NCBI GenBank assembly: GCA_033964015.1
Contig: CM066921.1
Span: 22,983,355 to 23,047,354 of the forward strand
Origin: Scolanthus callimorphus
Taxonomy: Eukaryota; Cnidaria; Anthozoa; Actiniaria; Edwardsiidae
Reading direction: 5' to 3'
DNA: 64,000 bases
A program made the translations under genes and the position numbers. Within the stretch, counting starts at the first letter, position 1. Every line of letters begins with the position of its first letter. Under the pieces are notes generated by a model, which searched no databases, had not been told where the DNA came from, and saw nothing but the letters and a program-made list of their open reading frames with translations. Below, one piece after another: positions 11,617 to 21,917 of the stretch.

Positions 11617-12069
11617 TTTTTGGGAGTTAGTACACTTTTGGAAATAGTCTCTCCTTATTTCAGAAAAAGAATAAACGGAAAGGAAAGAAAGGAAAGCGCG
11701 ACCTCTGTTTCAGTCATAGTAGGGCGAAGCACCTAATTTTTTGCGGGAATATTTCCACCGAGAGCGCGGTGTTAAATTAATTAACTCGCACGCTTTCTCA
11801 TGAAATCCAATTTTTAGCTGTATTCGTAGCTGCCAGTATAAAAATCACTTGTGTGCGTTAGATGACTGCATGACGTACAAAATGTGCGCGCAATAGAACA
11901 CGACGACGTCATAGACACAATCAAGCGGGTTGGAACGTGACGATGCAATTAGCGGAAAATAGTTGTTGGAACTTCTTCGATTGTTCGTGCAGGGACGGAC
12001 AAAATGACTTGAAAAGCGTGGGTTCCGTGGGATTAAACTACAATGCTGAATTAGTTAAACTCCAAATCC

Positions 12070-12112
12070 TCCAATTCAAATACACACGTTTTGCATCACG
12101 TACAAAACGTGC
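12070..12112 (+). repeat. Fused short unit junction (no 5S)
   Basis: TTTTGCATCACG sub-type, partner of the junction at 3620. Confidence 0.88.
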
Positions 12113-12331
12113 GCGCAATAGAACACGACGACGTCATAGACACAATCAAGCGAGTTAGAACGTAACGATGCAATTAGCGGAAAATAGTTTGTCGAACCTC
12201 TTCGATCGTTCGTGCAGGGACGTACAAAATGACTTAAAAGCGTGGGTTCCGTGGGATTAAAACTACAATGCTGAATTAGGTAAACTCCAAATCCTCCAAT
12301 TCAAATACGCTACAGGAAACCAAGCTTTGAC

Positions 12332-12448
12332 GTCTACGGCCATACCATCGGCAAAGCACCGGTTCTCGTTCGATCACCGAAGTTAAACCCGGTCGGGCGA
12401 AATAGTACTTAGACGGGTGACCGCTTTGGAATACTTCGTGCTGTAGAC
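12332..12448 (+). rRNA. 5S ribosomal RNA copy with 1-nt deletion
   Basis: 117 nt. GGCGAAATAG has one A fewer than its partner at 3877. This is a homopolymer and could be a consensus error. It also has the GCTTTGGAATA box C variant. Confidence 0.85.
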
Positions 12449-12941
12449 TTTTTTGGGAGTTAGTACACTTTTGAAAATAGTCTCTCTTCATTTCAGAAAA
12501 AGAATAAACGGAAAGGAACGAAAGGAAAGCGCGATCTCTGTTTCAGTTATAGTAGGGCGAAGCACTTAATTTTTTGCGAGAATATTTCCACCGAGGGAGC
12601 GATGTTAAATCAATTAACTCGCACGCTTTCTCATGAAATACAATTTTTTTAGCTGTATTCGTAGCTGCAAGTATAAAATCACTTTTGTGCATTAGATGGC
12701 TGCATGACGTACAAAACGTGCGCGCAATAGAACACGACGACGTCATAGACACAATCAAGCGAGTTAGAACGTAACGATGCAATTAGCGGAAAATAGTTTG
12801 TCGAACCTCTTCGATCGTTCGTGCAGGGACGTACAAAATGGCTTGAAAAGCGTGGGTTCCGTGGGATTAAAACTACAATGCTGAATTAGGTAAACTCCAA
12901 ATCCTCCAATTCAAATACGCTACAGGAAACCAAGCTTTGAC

Positions 12942-13059
12942 GTCTACGGCCATACCATCGGCAAAGCACCGGTTCTCGTTCGATCACCGAAGTTAAACCC
13001 GGTCGGGCGAAAATAGTACTTAGACGGGTGACCGCTTGGGAATACTTCGTGCTGTAGAC
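12942..13059 (+). rRNA. 5S ribosomal RNA
   Basis: GGCAAAG/GCGAAAATAG haplotype with the TATTTT terminator of its positional partner 4485. The unit is therefore a recombinant of two unit types. Confidence 0.91.
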
Positions 13060-13552
13060 TATTTTGGGAGTTAGTACACTTTTGGAAATAGTATCTCCTT
13101 ATTTCAGAAAAAGAATAAACGGAAAGGAAAGAAAGGAAAGCGCGACCTCTGTTTCAGTCATAGTACGGCGAAGCACCTAATTTTTTGCGGGAATATTTCC
13201 ACCGAGAGCGCGGTGTTAAATTAATTAACTCGCACGCTTTCTCATGAAATCCAATTTTTTAGCTGTATTCGTAGCTGCCAGTATAAAAATCACTTTTGTG
13301 CATTAGATGGCTGCATAACGTACAAAACGTGCGCGCAATAGAACACGACGACGTCATAGACACAATCAAGCGAGTAAGAACGTAACGATGCAACTAGCGG
13401 AAAATAGTTTGTCGAAGCTCTTCGATCGTTCGTGCAGGGACTTACAAAATGACTTGAAAAGCGTGGGTTCCGTGGGATTAAAACTACAATGCTGAATTAG
13501 GTAAACTCCAAATCCTCCAATTCAAATACGCTACAGGAAACCAAGCTTAGAC

Positions 13553-13670
13553 GTCTACGGCCATACCATCGGCAATGCACCGGTTCTCGTTCGATCACCG
13601 AAGTTAAACCCGGTCGGGCGAAGATAGTACTTAGACGGGTGACCGCTTGGGAATACTTCGTGCTGTAGAC
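13553..13670 (+). rRNA. 5S ribosomal RNA
   Basis: GGCAATGCACC haplotype, partner of 5095 at an offset of 8458 bp. T6 terminator. Confidence 0.92.
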
Positions 13671-14163
13671 TTTTTTGGGAGTTAGTACACTTTTGGAAAT
13701 AGTCTCTCTTTATTTCAGAAAAAGAATAAACGGAAAGGAACGAAAGGAAAGCGTGATCTCTGTTTCAGTTATAGTAGGGCGAAGCACCTAATTTTTTGCG
13801 GGAACATTTCCACCGAGGGCGCGGTGTTAAATCAATTAACTCGCACGCTTTCTCATGAAATACAATTTTTTTAGCTGTATTCGTAGCTGCCAGTATAAAA
13901 TCACTTGTGTGCGTTAGATGACTGCATGACGTACAAAACGTGCGCGCAATAGAACACGACGACGTCATAGACACAATCAAGCGAGTTAGAACGTAACGAT
14001 GTAATTAGCGGAAAATAGTTTGTCGAACCTCTTCGATCGCTCGTGCAGGGACGTACAAAATGACTTGAAAAGCGTGGGTTCCGTGGGATTAAAACTACAA
14101 TGCTGAATTAGGTAAACTCCAAATCCTCCAATTCAAATACGCTACAGGAAACCAAGCTTAGAC

Positions 14164-14281
14164 GTCTACGGCCATACCATCGGGAAAGCACCGGTTCTCG
14201 TTCGATCACCGAAGTTAAACCCGGTCGGGCGAAGATAGTACTTAGACGGGTGACCGCTTGGGAATACTTCGTGCTGTAGAC
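14164..14281 (+). rRNA. 5S ribosomal RNA
   Basis: Array-consensus copy, partner of 5707. TATTTT terminator. Confidence 0.93.
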
Positions 14282-14836
14282 TATTTTGGGAGTTAGTACA
14301 CTTTTGGAAATAGTCTCTCCTTATTTCAGAAAAAGAATAAACGGAAAGGAAAGAAAGGAAAGCGCGACCTCTGTTTCAGTCATAGTACGGCGAAGCACCT
14401 AATTTTTTGCGGGAATATTTCCACCGAGAGCGCGGTGTTAATTAATTAACTCGCACGCTTTCTCATGAAATCCAATTTTTTAGCTGTATTCGTAGCTGCC
14501 AGTATTAATTAACTCGCACGCTTTCTCATGAAATACAATTTTTTAGCTGTATTCGTAGCTGCCAGTATAAAAATCACTTTTGTGCATTAGATGGCTGCAT
14601 GACGTACAAAACGTGCGCACAATAGAACACGACGACGTCATAGACACAATCAAGCGAGTTAGAACGTAACGATGCAATTAGCGGAAAATAGTTTGTCGAA
14701 CCTCTTCGATCGTTCGTGCAGGGACTTACAAAATGACTTGAAAAGCGTGGGTTCCGTGGGATTAAAACTACAATGCTGAATTAGGTAAACTCCAAATCCT
14801 CCAATTCAAATACACTACAGGAAACCAAGCTTAGAC

Positions 14837-14953
14837 GTCTACGGCCATACAATCGGGAAAGCACCGCTTCTCGTTCGATCACCGAAGTTAAACCCGGTCG
14901 GGCAAAGATAGACTTAGACGGGTGACCGCTTGGGAATACTTCGTGCTGTAGAC
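14837..14953 (+). rRNA. 5S ribosomal RNA copy with 1-nt deletion in IE
   Basis: 117 nt. ATACAATCGGG and CACCGCTTC substitutions plus the missing T in the intermediate element. Partner of 6380. Confidence 0.84.
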
Positions 14954-15295
14954 TTTTTTGGGAGTTAGTACACTTTTGGAAATAGTCTCGCTTTCTCATG
15001 AAATACAATTTTTTTAGCTGTATTCGTAGCTGCCAGTATAAAAATCACTTTGTGCGTTAGATGGCTGCATGACGTACAAAACGTGCGCGCAATAGAACAC
15101 GACGACGTCACAGACACAATCAAGCGAGTTAGAACGTAACGATGCAATTAGCGAAAATAGTTTGTCGAACCTCTTCGATCGTTTGTGAAGGGACGGACAA
15201 AATGACTTGAAAAGCGTGGGTTCCGTGGGATTAAAACTACAATGCTGAAGTAGGTAAACTTAAAATCCTCCAATTCAAATACGCTACAGGAAACC

Positions 15296-15319
15296 AAGCT
15301 TAGACGAATAAACTGAAAG
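15296..15319 (+). repeat. 5S-less array unit, deletion junction 2
   Basis: Same breakpoint as 6849/6850, here at 15306/15307. Higher-order partner of that unit. Confidence 0.9.
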
Positions 15320-15736
15320 GAAAGACAGGAAAGCGCGACCTCTGTTTCAGTTATAGTAGGGCGAAACATCTAAATTTTTGCGGGAATATTTACACCGAGG
15401 GCGTGGTGTTAAATCAATTAACTCGCACGCTTTCTCATGAAATACAATTTTTTTAGCTGTATTCGTAGCTGCCAGTATAAAAATCACTTTGTGCGTTAGA
15501 TGGCTGCATGACGTAAAAAACGTGCGCGCAATTGAACACGACGACGTCACAGACACAATCAAGCGAGTTAGAACGTAACGATGCAATTAGCGGAAAATAG
15601 TTTGTCGAACCTCTTCGATCGTTTGTGCAGGGACGGACAAAATGAACGTGGGTTCCGTGGATTAAAACTACAATGCTGAAGTAGGTAAACTCCAAATCCT
15701 CCAATTCAAATACCCTACAGGAAACCAAGCTTAGAC

Positions 15737-15854
15737 GTCTATGGCGATACCATCGGGAAAGCACCGGTTCTCGTTCGATCACCGAAGTTAAACCCGGTCG
15801 GGCGAAGATAGTACTTAGACGGGTGACCGCTTGGGAATACTTCGTGCTGTAGAC
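15737..15854 (+). rRNA. 5S ribosomal RNA, helix I variant
   Basis: GTCTATGGCGATACC carries two substitutions at the 5' end (helix I region and loop A). One changes a base that pairs with the 3' strand, so processing or folding may be weaker. Partner of 7281. Confidence 0.85.
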
Positions 15855-16224
15855 TATTTTGGGAGTTAGTACACTTTTGGAAATAGTCTCGCTTTCTCAT
15901 GAAATACAATTTTCTCATGAAATACAATTTTTTAGCTGTATTCGTAGCTGCCAGTATAAAAATCACTTTTGTGCATTAGATGGCTACATGACGTACAAAA
16001 CGTGCGCACAATAGAACACGACGACGTCATAGACACAATCAAGCGAGTTAGAACGTAACGATGCAATTAGCGGAAATAGTTTGTCGAACCTCTTCGATCG
16101 TTCGTGCAGGGACTTACAAAATGACTTGAAAAGCTTGGGTTCCGTGGGATTAAAACTACAATGCTGAATTAGGTAAACTCCAAATCCTCCAATTCAAATA
16201 CACTACAGGAAACCAAGCTTAGAC

Positions 16225-16341
16225 GTCTACGGCCATACCATCGGGAAAGCACCGGTTCTCGTTCGATCACCGAAGTTAAACCCGGTCGGGCAAAGATAGA
16301 CTTAGACGGGTGACCGCTTGGGAATACTTCGTGCTGTAGAC
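16225..16341 (+). rRNA. 5S ribosomal RNA copy with 1-nt deletion in IE
   Basis: 117 nt, GGGCAAAGATAGACTTAG type, partner of 7770 at 8455 bp. T6 terminator. Confidence 0.86.
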
Positions 16342-16824
16342 TTTTTTGGGAGTTAGTACACTTTTGGAAATAGTCTCTCTTTATTTCAGAAAAAGAATAA
16401 ACGGAAAGGAAAGAAAGGAACGCGCGATCTCTGTTTCAGTTATAGTAGGGCGAAGCACCTAATTTTTTGCGGGAATATTTCCACCGAGGGCGCCGTGTTA
16501 AATCAATTAACTCGCACGCTTTCTCATGAAATACAATTTTTTTAGCTGTATTCGTAGCTGCCAGTATAAAAATCACTTTGTGCGTTAGATGGCTGCATGA
16601 CGTACAAAACGTGCGCGCAATAGAACACGACGACGTCACAGACACAATCAAGCGAGTTAGAACGTAACGATGCAATTAGCGGAAAATAGTTTGTCGAACC
16701 TCTTCGATCGTTTGTGAAGGGACGGACAAAATGACTTGAAAAGCGTGGGTTCCGTGGGATTAAAACTACAATGCTGAAGTAGGTAAACTCAAAATCCTCC
16801 AATTCAAATACGCTACAGGAAACC

Positions 16825-16848
16825 AAGCTTAGACGAATAAACTGAAAG
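16825..16848 (+). repeat. 5S-less array unit, deletion junction 3
   Basis: Same breakpoint at 16835/16836. This third copy lies in a different register from the 8456-bp block, so the deleted unit has itself been amplified. Confidence 0.9.
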
Positions 16849-17265
16849 GAAAGACAGGAAAGCGCGACCTCTGTTTCAGTTATAGTAGGGCGAAACACCT
16901 AAATTTTTGCGGGAATATTTTCACCGAGGGCGTGGTGTTAAATCAATTAACTCGCACGCTTTCTCATGAAATACAATTTGTTTAGCTGTATTCGTAGCTG
17001 CCAGTATAAAAATCACTTTGTGCGTTAGATGGCTGCATGACGTAATAAACGTGCGCGCAATAGAACACGACGACGTCACAGACACAACCAAGCGAGTTAG
17101 AACGTAACGATGCAATTAGCGGAAAATAGTTTGTCGAACCTCTTCGATCGTTTGTGCAGGGACGGACAAAATGAACGTGTGTTCCGTGGGATTAAAACTA
17201 CAATGCTGAAGTAGGTAAACTCAAAATCCTCCAATTCAAATACGCTACAGGAACCAAGCTTAGAC

Positions 17266-17383
17266 GTCTACGGCCATACCATCGGGAAAGCACCGGTTCT
17301 CGTTCCATCACCGAAGTTAAACCCGGTCGGGCGAAGATAGTACTTAGACGGGTGACCGCTTGGGAATACTTCGTGCTGTAGAC
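17266..17383 (+). rRNA. 5S ribosomal RNA
   Basis: TTCCATCACC haplotype, preceded by a 5S-less unit. T6 terminator. Confidence 0.92.
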
Positions 17384-17876
17384 TTTTTTGGGAGTTAGTA
17401 CACTTTTGGAAATAGTCTCTCCTTATTTCAGAAAAAGAATAAACGGAAAGGAAAGAAAGGAAAGCGCGACCTCTGTTTCAGTCATAGTAGGGCGAAGCAC
17501 CTAATTTTTTGCGGGAATATTTCCACCGAGAGCGCGGTGTTAAATTAATTAACTCGCACGCTTTCTCATGAAATCCAATTTTTTAGCTGTATTCGTAGCT
17601 GCCAGTATAAAAATCACTTGTGTGCGTTAGATGACTGCATGACGTACAAAACGTGCGCGCAATAGAACACGACGACGTCATAGACACAATCAAGCGGGTT
17701 GGAACGTGACGATGCAATTAGCGGAAAATAGTTTGTCGAACCTCTTCGATTGTTCGTGCAGGGACGGACAAAATGACTTGAAAAGCGTGTGTTCCGTGGG
17801 ATTAAAACTACAATGCTGAAGTAGGTAAACTCAAAATCCTCCAATTCAAATACGCTACAGGAAACCAAGCTTAGAC

Positions 17877-17994
17877 GTCTACGGCCATACCATCGGGAAA
17901 GCACCGGTTCTCGTTCGATCACCGAAGTAAAACCCGGTCGGGCGAAGATAGTACTTAGACGGGTGACCGCTTGGGAATACTTCGTGCTGTAGAC
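17877..17994 (+). rRNA. 5S ribosomal RNA, last array copy
   Basis: Full length but with T to A in box A (GAAGTAAAACCC), a TFIIIA/TFIIIC contact region. The following spacer has more private changes (CTGCTTCAG, TTTTTCGCGG, GAGTTTTTCC), as expected at an array edge that escapes homogenisation. Confidence 0.85.
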
Positions 17995-18187
17995 TTTTTT
18001 GGGAATTAGTACACTTTTGAAATAATCTCTCTTTATTTCAGAAAAAGAATAAACGGAAAGGAAAGAAGGAAAGCGCGACCACTGCTTCAGTTATAGTAGG
18101 GCGAAGCACCTAATTTTTCGCGGGAGTTTTTCCACCGAGGGCGCGGTGTTAAATCAATTAACTCGCACGCTTTCTCATGAAATACTT

Positions 18188-18424
18188 AACAATTATTCGC
18201 CGAAGGCGAAGTGAATAGTGGCGAATAGTCCCCGAGACCGGAGGTCGAGGGGACTATTCGCCACTATTCACTGAGCCTGAGGAGAATAATTGTTTTAGTA
18301 TATACTACACGGGAACACTCCAAAAATATCCGCGAACGACACTAAATGTGGCGTTTGCCGACATTTTGTAGCCTCTTTCTGTATGCGTGACGTTTGTCAC
18401 GCACGTGACATTACGTCAGACTTC

Positions 18425-18455
<31 letters not shown>

Positions 18456-19374
18456 ACAAGCATTCGGCTACTGAACACATGGTGGAAACTTGCTGCTGTT
18501 TTAGAGAAGCAAAAACGCTAGAAAACACTTGTTTTAAAACCTTAATATCGACTACGATAAACGATTTAAGTTTTTAGAAGGTTGCAAGGATGGATTCAAG
18601 GGACAAATTCGCATTTTGTGCCTTGGATTATGGATTGTGAAACTACAGAGTTGCTTCGCTGAAAACACTTTGCCTTTGGTCGCCATTTTACCACCGATGG
18701 ATGACTATATTTTTCAACCTGCTGGCAGAGAAATTGAAGATTCGTTTGGAATATTCAAACAGAAATTTGGGAAATTAACCTCTTCAAACTCTGGGACAAC
18801 GAGGAAGACCTTGTTCATAAAAAGAGAGACCACTTTAAATACATTTGATGTCGGATGGCTCGTGATCAAGCGAATCAACAAGTCGACGTAAGCTTAACTG
18901 AAATTCTCTCTTAAACTGCACTCAATGACTGGCTTCTACGATTTACTGTCCCTTCCAACCTACAGGTACATGTAAATGTTCGGCAAAGTAGATATGTTTT
19001 CGACAAAATTGCCTTAATTATATGTTGTTGTGAATGTAATTCCTCTCTCAAAAGTGCCGTGAACGAATCATCGATCTCTGTGATCCCGAAGAACTGAAAA
19101 ACAAGAACAGCACATTTTCGAAGTTCAAGAAATACATTCTCTCTCTGATTCACCTTGAAAACTAAAGAGACAACATAAATTAATTGAGAAAGATTTTTCC
19201 GTTGCATTTCGAATCAGATAATTCCTTTAGAAAGTAAAAATATCCGAACCACTTGCACTCGGGCTTCTCAATCTCGGGATAATGCTTTCGATCTCGGAAT
19301 ATTGTGGCATTATCCCGAGATAGCGAACCAATCAAAACGCGCGATCTATGGAGGTTCCCGTGTAGTATATACTA
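18188..19374 (+). mobile_element. Hairpin-TIR DNA element inserted in a 5S spacer
   Basis: A long hairpin (18188-18294; outer stem AACAATTATTC / GAATAATTGTT, inner GAATAGTGGCGAATAGTCCC with its complement) precedes the inverted terminal repeat TAGTATATACTACACGGGAA (18296-18316). The complementary copy ends the element at 19354-19374. The flanks are 5S spacer on both sides (GAAATAC on the left, TTTAGCTCTATTCGTAGC on the right). Inside is an (ACTT)n run at 18425-18454. Short open frames inside show no recognisable transposase, so it is probably non-autonomous. Related structures lie at 51892-53281, 52076-53207 and 55744-56044. Confidence 0.75.
18425..18454. repeat. (ACTT)n microsatellite
   Basis: Seven tandem TTAC units inside the hairpin-TIR element. 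Confidence 0.9.
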
Positions 19375-19376
19375 AA

Positions 19377-19671
19377 ATTATTTAGCTCTATTCGTAGCTG
19401 CCAGTATAAAAATCACCCTGTGCGTTAGATGGCAGCTCGTCCGTACAAAACGTGCGCGCAATAGAACACGACGACGTCATAGACACAATCAAGCGAGTGA
19501 TAACGTAACGATGCAGTTAGCGGAAAATAGTTTGTCGAACCTCTTCGATCGTTTGTGCAGGGACGGACAAAATGGCGTGAAAAGCGCCGGTTCCGTGGGA
19601 TTAAAACTACAACGCTGAAGTAGGTAAACTCGAAATCCTCCAATTCATATACGCTACAGGAAACCAAACTT
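19377..19671 (+). repeat. Diverged 5S spacer remnant
   Basis: The spacer resumes after the inserted element, from TTTAGCTCTATTCGTAGCTG to CAGGAAACCAAACTT, with more substitutions than internal copies. It stops where the 5S gene should begin and passes into unrelated sequence. Confidence 0.85.
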
Positions 19672-19824
19672 CTCAGTGCTATTAAGGCATGGCTATGGAA
19701 GGAAAAGCGTAGGGGGTGGTTTATATTTAATGCATTTACTCATTTCTTAACGAAACTTAATTCATGTTACAGAGCACCCAGAACTTAACAAAGTTTGAGT
19801 ATCGTTTCTATGACAACCTGGAAT

Positions 19825-19899
19825 GGTCACCCGTCTAAGTACTATCTTCGCCCGACCGGGTTTAACTTCGGTGATCGAACGAGAACCGGTGCTTTCCCG
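19825..19899 (-). pseudogene. Inverted 5S rRNA fragment
   Basis: GGTCACCCGTCTAAGTACTA through GGTGCTTTCCCG is the exact reverse complement of the middle of the array 5S, from about nt 20 to nt 94. Both ends of the gene are missing, and a second short GGTCACCCGCTT follows at 19901. It is either a rearranged array remnant or a 5S-derived mobile fragment. Confidence 0.85.
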
Positions 19900-19904
19900 C
19901 GGTC

Positions 19905-20700
19905 ACCCGCTTTATTTTGACACGTTTCGTTACCATGGAAACGGTTATCACGTGACTCGGTGGCGGCCATCTTGGATTTTTTTATTTAGACCCTCTGAAG
20001 ATACACCGAGAAATGTGAAATTGAAAAGTAAACACATATTTAGATACAGGACAACTTCCTTCAAATGAAACTAATTGGATATCTTGGAATTTCTCAAGAA
20101 AAAAGAAATTATCAGATTTTTCGTGCTTTTGAAATATATGATATTGTGAAAAAACTTCTTTATTAAAACATGGTCCACGATATCCAATTAGGTTTACAGA
20201 AAGACTAATGATAGAAAGATTATGCTGAAAAGAAATTTCTATTTTTCATCTCCTCTACATACTTGCACGGGCGCTAAACATTTCATCCAAACTGGTGGAT
20301 GGTGAGTCACGTGATATCGTTCCCATGGCAAGAACGACTTAATCGAACTCAGAATTCCAAAACGTGTTTGTGGGCCAAGTTTGAAATTTACAAAAAAGCA
20401 GGACCACGTTTTAGGGCCATGCCTTAATGCCACTGAGCATCCCAAAATCACCTCCATGCTCTCGTGTACCCCGGCTTATCAACATCACGCATGCGCTGAC
20501 CGCCTGCTTGTGGTTCCAGTCCGGACCTCTTTTACCGGCGGCCGAGATGCAGAGTTTGATCAGTTTGGCAACCAGTGCCAGCTCAAATACACTGTTGCTG
20601 TGTCTTTATAATGATACGACCAAACTTCGAGTTGCCTAATGTTGGATAGGCCGTTGTGGCAAGCCACCATCTGTCCCCGAGGAGACTCGACCTGATGATG
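19905..20700. other. Non-coding stretch with an inverted-repeat pair
   Basis: ACCATGGAAACGG...ATCACGTGACTC (19930-19960) is roughly mirrored by GAGTCACGTGATATCG...CCATGG (20290-20330), suggesting a decayed MITE of about 400 bp. The open frames at 20381-20640 have no recognisable family. Nothing else is supported. Confidence 0.4.
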
Positions 20701-20706
20701 ATGATG

Positions 20707-21003
20707 ACCCAGAGCTTTCCGGCTCGTCGCCTCGGAGGGCAGGCTCTAGTGACATCCATTTGAGGGCCTTCGCTGATTGGCTGAAATGGTGCTCACGCGT
20801 GAGTCCGCACGCTTTATAGAAAGGTAATAAATGTCAAAATAACACTGGCATACACTTCCTAGTTGTCTTTTCAAACTATGGCTCCGACTTGAACGCTATA
20901 AAAGTTATTGTGAGGCATTAAACCGCCATTTTATTTTGAGCATGCGTCGGTGGCTGACACCAGAGACTCCCCAGCGAGGTGACGAACCGGGGAGCTCTTG
21001 GCA
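20707..21003. mobile_element. MITE, copy 1
   Basis: Inverted ends ACCCAGAGCTTTCCGGCTCGT and ACGAACCGGGGAGCTCTTGG. Near the ends are GGCTCTAGTGACATCCATTTG and a complementary TGACACCAGAG block. A second, better preserved copy lies at 21131-21333. Confidence 0.7.
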
Positions 21004-21130
21004 CGAGAATGGGCCATTCCATCCATGAATACAATTCATGAATACCGCCGAATTTAACTGCCGCGATCACCAAGATCAACCCTTAATTTCTAAATCTGCT
21101 CAGCAATGGCCTGTCATATATCATTCTCGT

Positions 21131-21333
21131 ACCCAGAGCTCCCCGACTCGTCTGCTCGCAGGGGAGGCTCTGGTGACATCCATTTGAGGGCCGTCGCTGA
21201 TTGGCTGATCTTGATCGTTGGAGCATGCGCTGAAAGGTCTTTCTCTCAGCGGCTCTGTATTAAATCTCGCGCATGCGTCAGTGGCTGTCACCAGAGCCTC
21301 CCCAGCGAGGTTACGAGCCGGGGAGCTCTGGGT
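21131..21333. mobile_element. MITE, copy 2
   Basis: Ends ACCCAGAGCTCCCCGACTCG and ACGAGCCGGGGAGCTCTGGG form a near-perfect inverted repeat, continued inward by GGGGAGGCTCTGGTGACA and its complement. The flanks ATTCTCGT and TCGAGAAT are also inverted. Same family as 20707-21003; copy 1 is longer by about 90 bp. Confidence 0.75.
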
Positions 21334-21341
21334 TCGAGAAT

Positions 21342-21905
21342 GGTCATATATTACATATCGCCTGGGGAGGGCGGGGGTCTGAGGATTTTGGGCAACACAC
21401 GGGCGTTTTACAAAAAGAGAGGATCGCTAAGCGCGCCCAGAAGCGCATTTCATCAGGACTTAGAGAAAAACCTGATGATTATTTCATTCTTTTTAGAGTA
21501 AACAAGGCCTCCAAATTCTTCATGCGCGCCTTAAATAACGAAATTATAATTCTTCACGTGCGTAAAACGCGGCTCGAATGATGTGAATATGCTTGTAACG
21601 TCCAACTTACGCTGACCTAAGGTGTCAGTTTTTTCGAACGTAGTAGTGACCACCCGCCAGGCTTTAAAGTGGAGGGATTTTTGTAGTTATTGGCTTCGTT
21701 GTGCGCGTTATCCAAAACTGTAATAGATGTATTCTTTATGTGCGGAATTTTTAAATACACATGATATAGAAATTGGTGCAATCACTCCTTAGAAAATTTA
21801 TTGGTTATCAGGTTTCGAGAGATCCGCCCTTTCGCTTACCAAAAATTGAAGTGTTCCCCCAAATACTCAACCCCCACCCCCAGGCGATAAATAATGACCG
21901 GTCCC
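21342..21905. mobile_element. PIF/Harbinger-like element, diverged copy
   Basis: The right end ATAAATAATGACCGGTCCC is followed by TTA. The left end GGTCATATATTACATATCGC is its eroded inverted copy. Internal blocks (GCATTTCATCA, CTTGTAACGTC, CGAGAGATCCGCCC) are shared in order with 30802-32081. No transposase is seen. Confidence 0.65.
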
Positions 21906-21917
21906 TTACATTTCTAG

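Larger units (their letters stand above)
7927..16385 (+). repeat. Second higher-order block of the 5S array
   Basis: Marker haplotypes repeat those of 531-7923 in order. The genes at 985 and 1822 recur at offsets of 7394 and 7391. After a net gain of about 1064 bp (around 9.7-11.5 kb), the genes at 3041, 3877, 4485, 5095, 5707, 6380, 7281 and 7770 recur at 8455-8458. Fused and 5S-less units recur too, so a block of about a dozen units was duplicated as a whole. Confidence 0.85.
46..18185 (+). repeat. Tandem 5S rDNA array (about 610-bp units)
   Basis: Most units are about 610 bp: a 118-nt 5S gene, a T-run, and a nearly invariant spacer. Spacer landmarks in order are a purine-rich GGAAAGGAAAGAAAGG stretch, an AATTTTTTG motif followed by GGGAATATTTCC, the palindrome-like AATACA...TGTATT, a GACGTC-containing block, and TTCAAATA about 25-32 bp before the 5S. 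Copies agree closely over many kilobases, as expected from concerted evolution by unequal exchange. The spacer contains no coding sequence; open frames in it are by-products of the repetition. Confidence 0.97.

Noticed and set aside
376..17922. Many open frames of 60-118 codons in the 5S array, mostly on the minus strand
   Set aside because: They are the same frame repeated with each unit, run through the 5S gene and its spacer, and have no domain; their openness is a by-product of repetition.
1..18185. CRISPR-like interpretation of the regular repeats
   Set aside because: The units are about 610 bp, contain 5S rRNA genes and have homogeneous, not unique, spacers.
18616..18891. 91-codon frame inside the hairpin-TIR element as a possible transposase
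   Set aside because: No catalytic motif, and the sister elements at 51.9-53.3 kb do not conserve it.
21106..21501. 131-codon open frame
   Set aside because: It crosses the MITE and the Harbinger-like element ends and reads through their inverted repeats.
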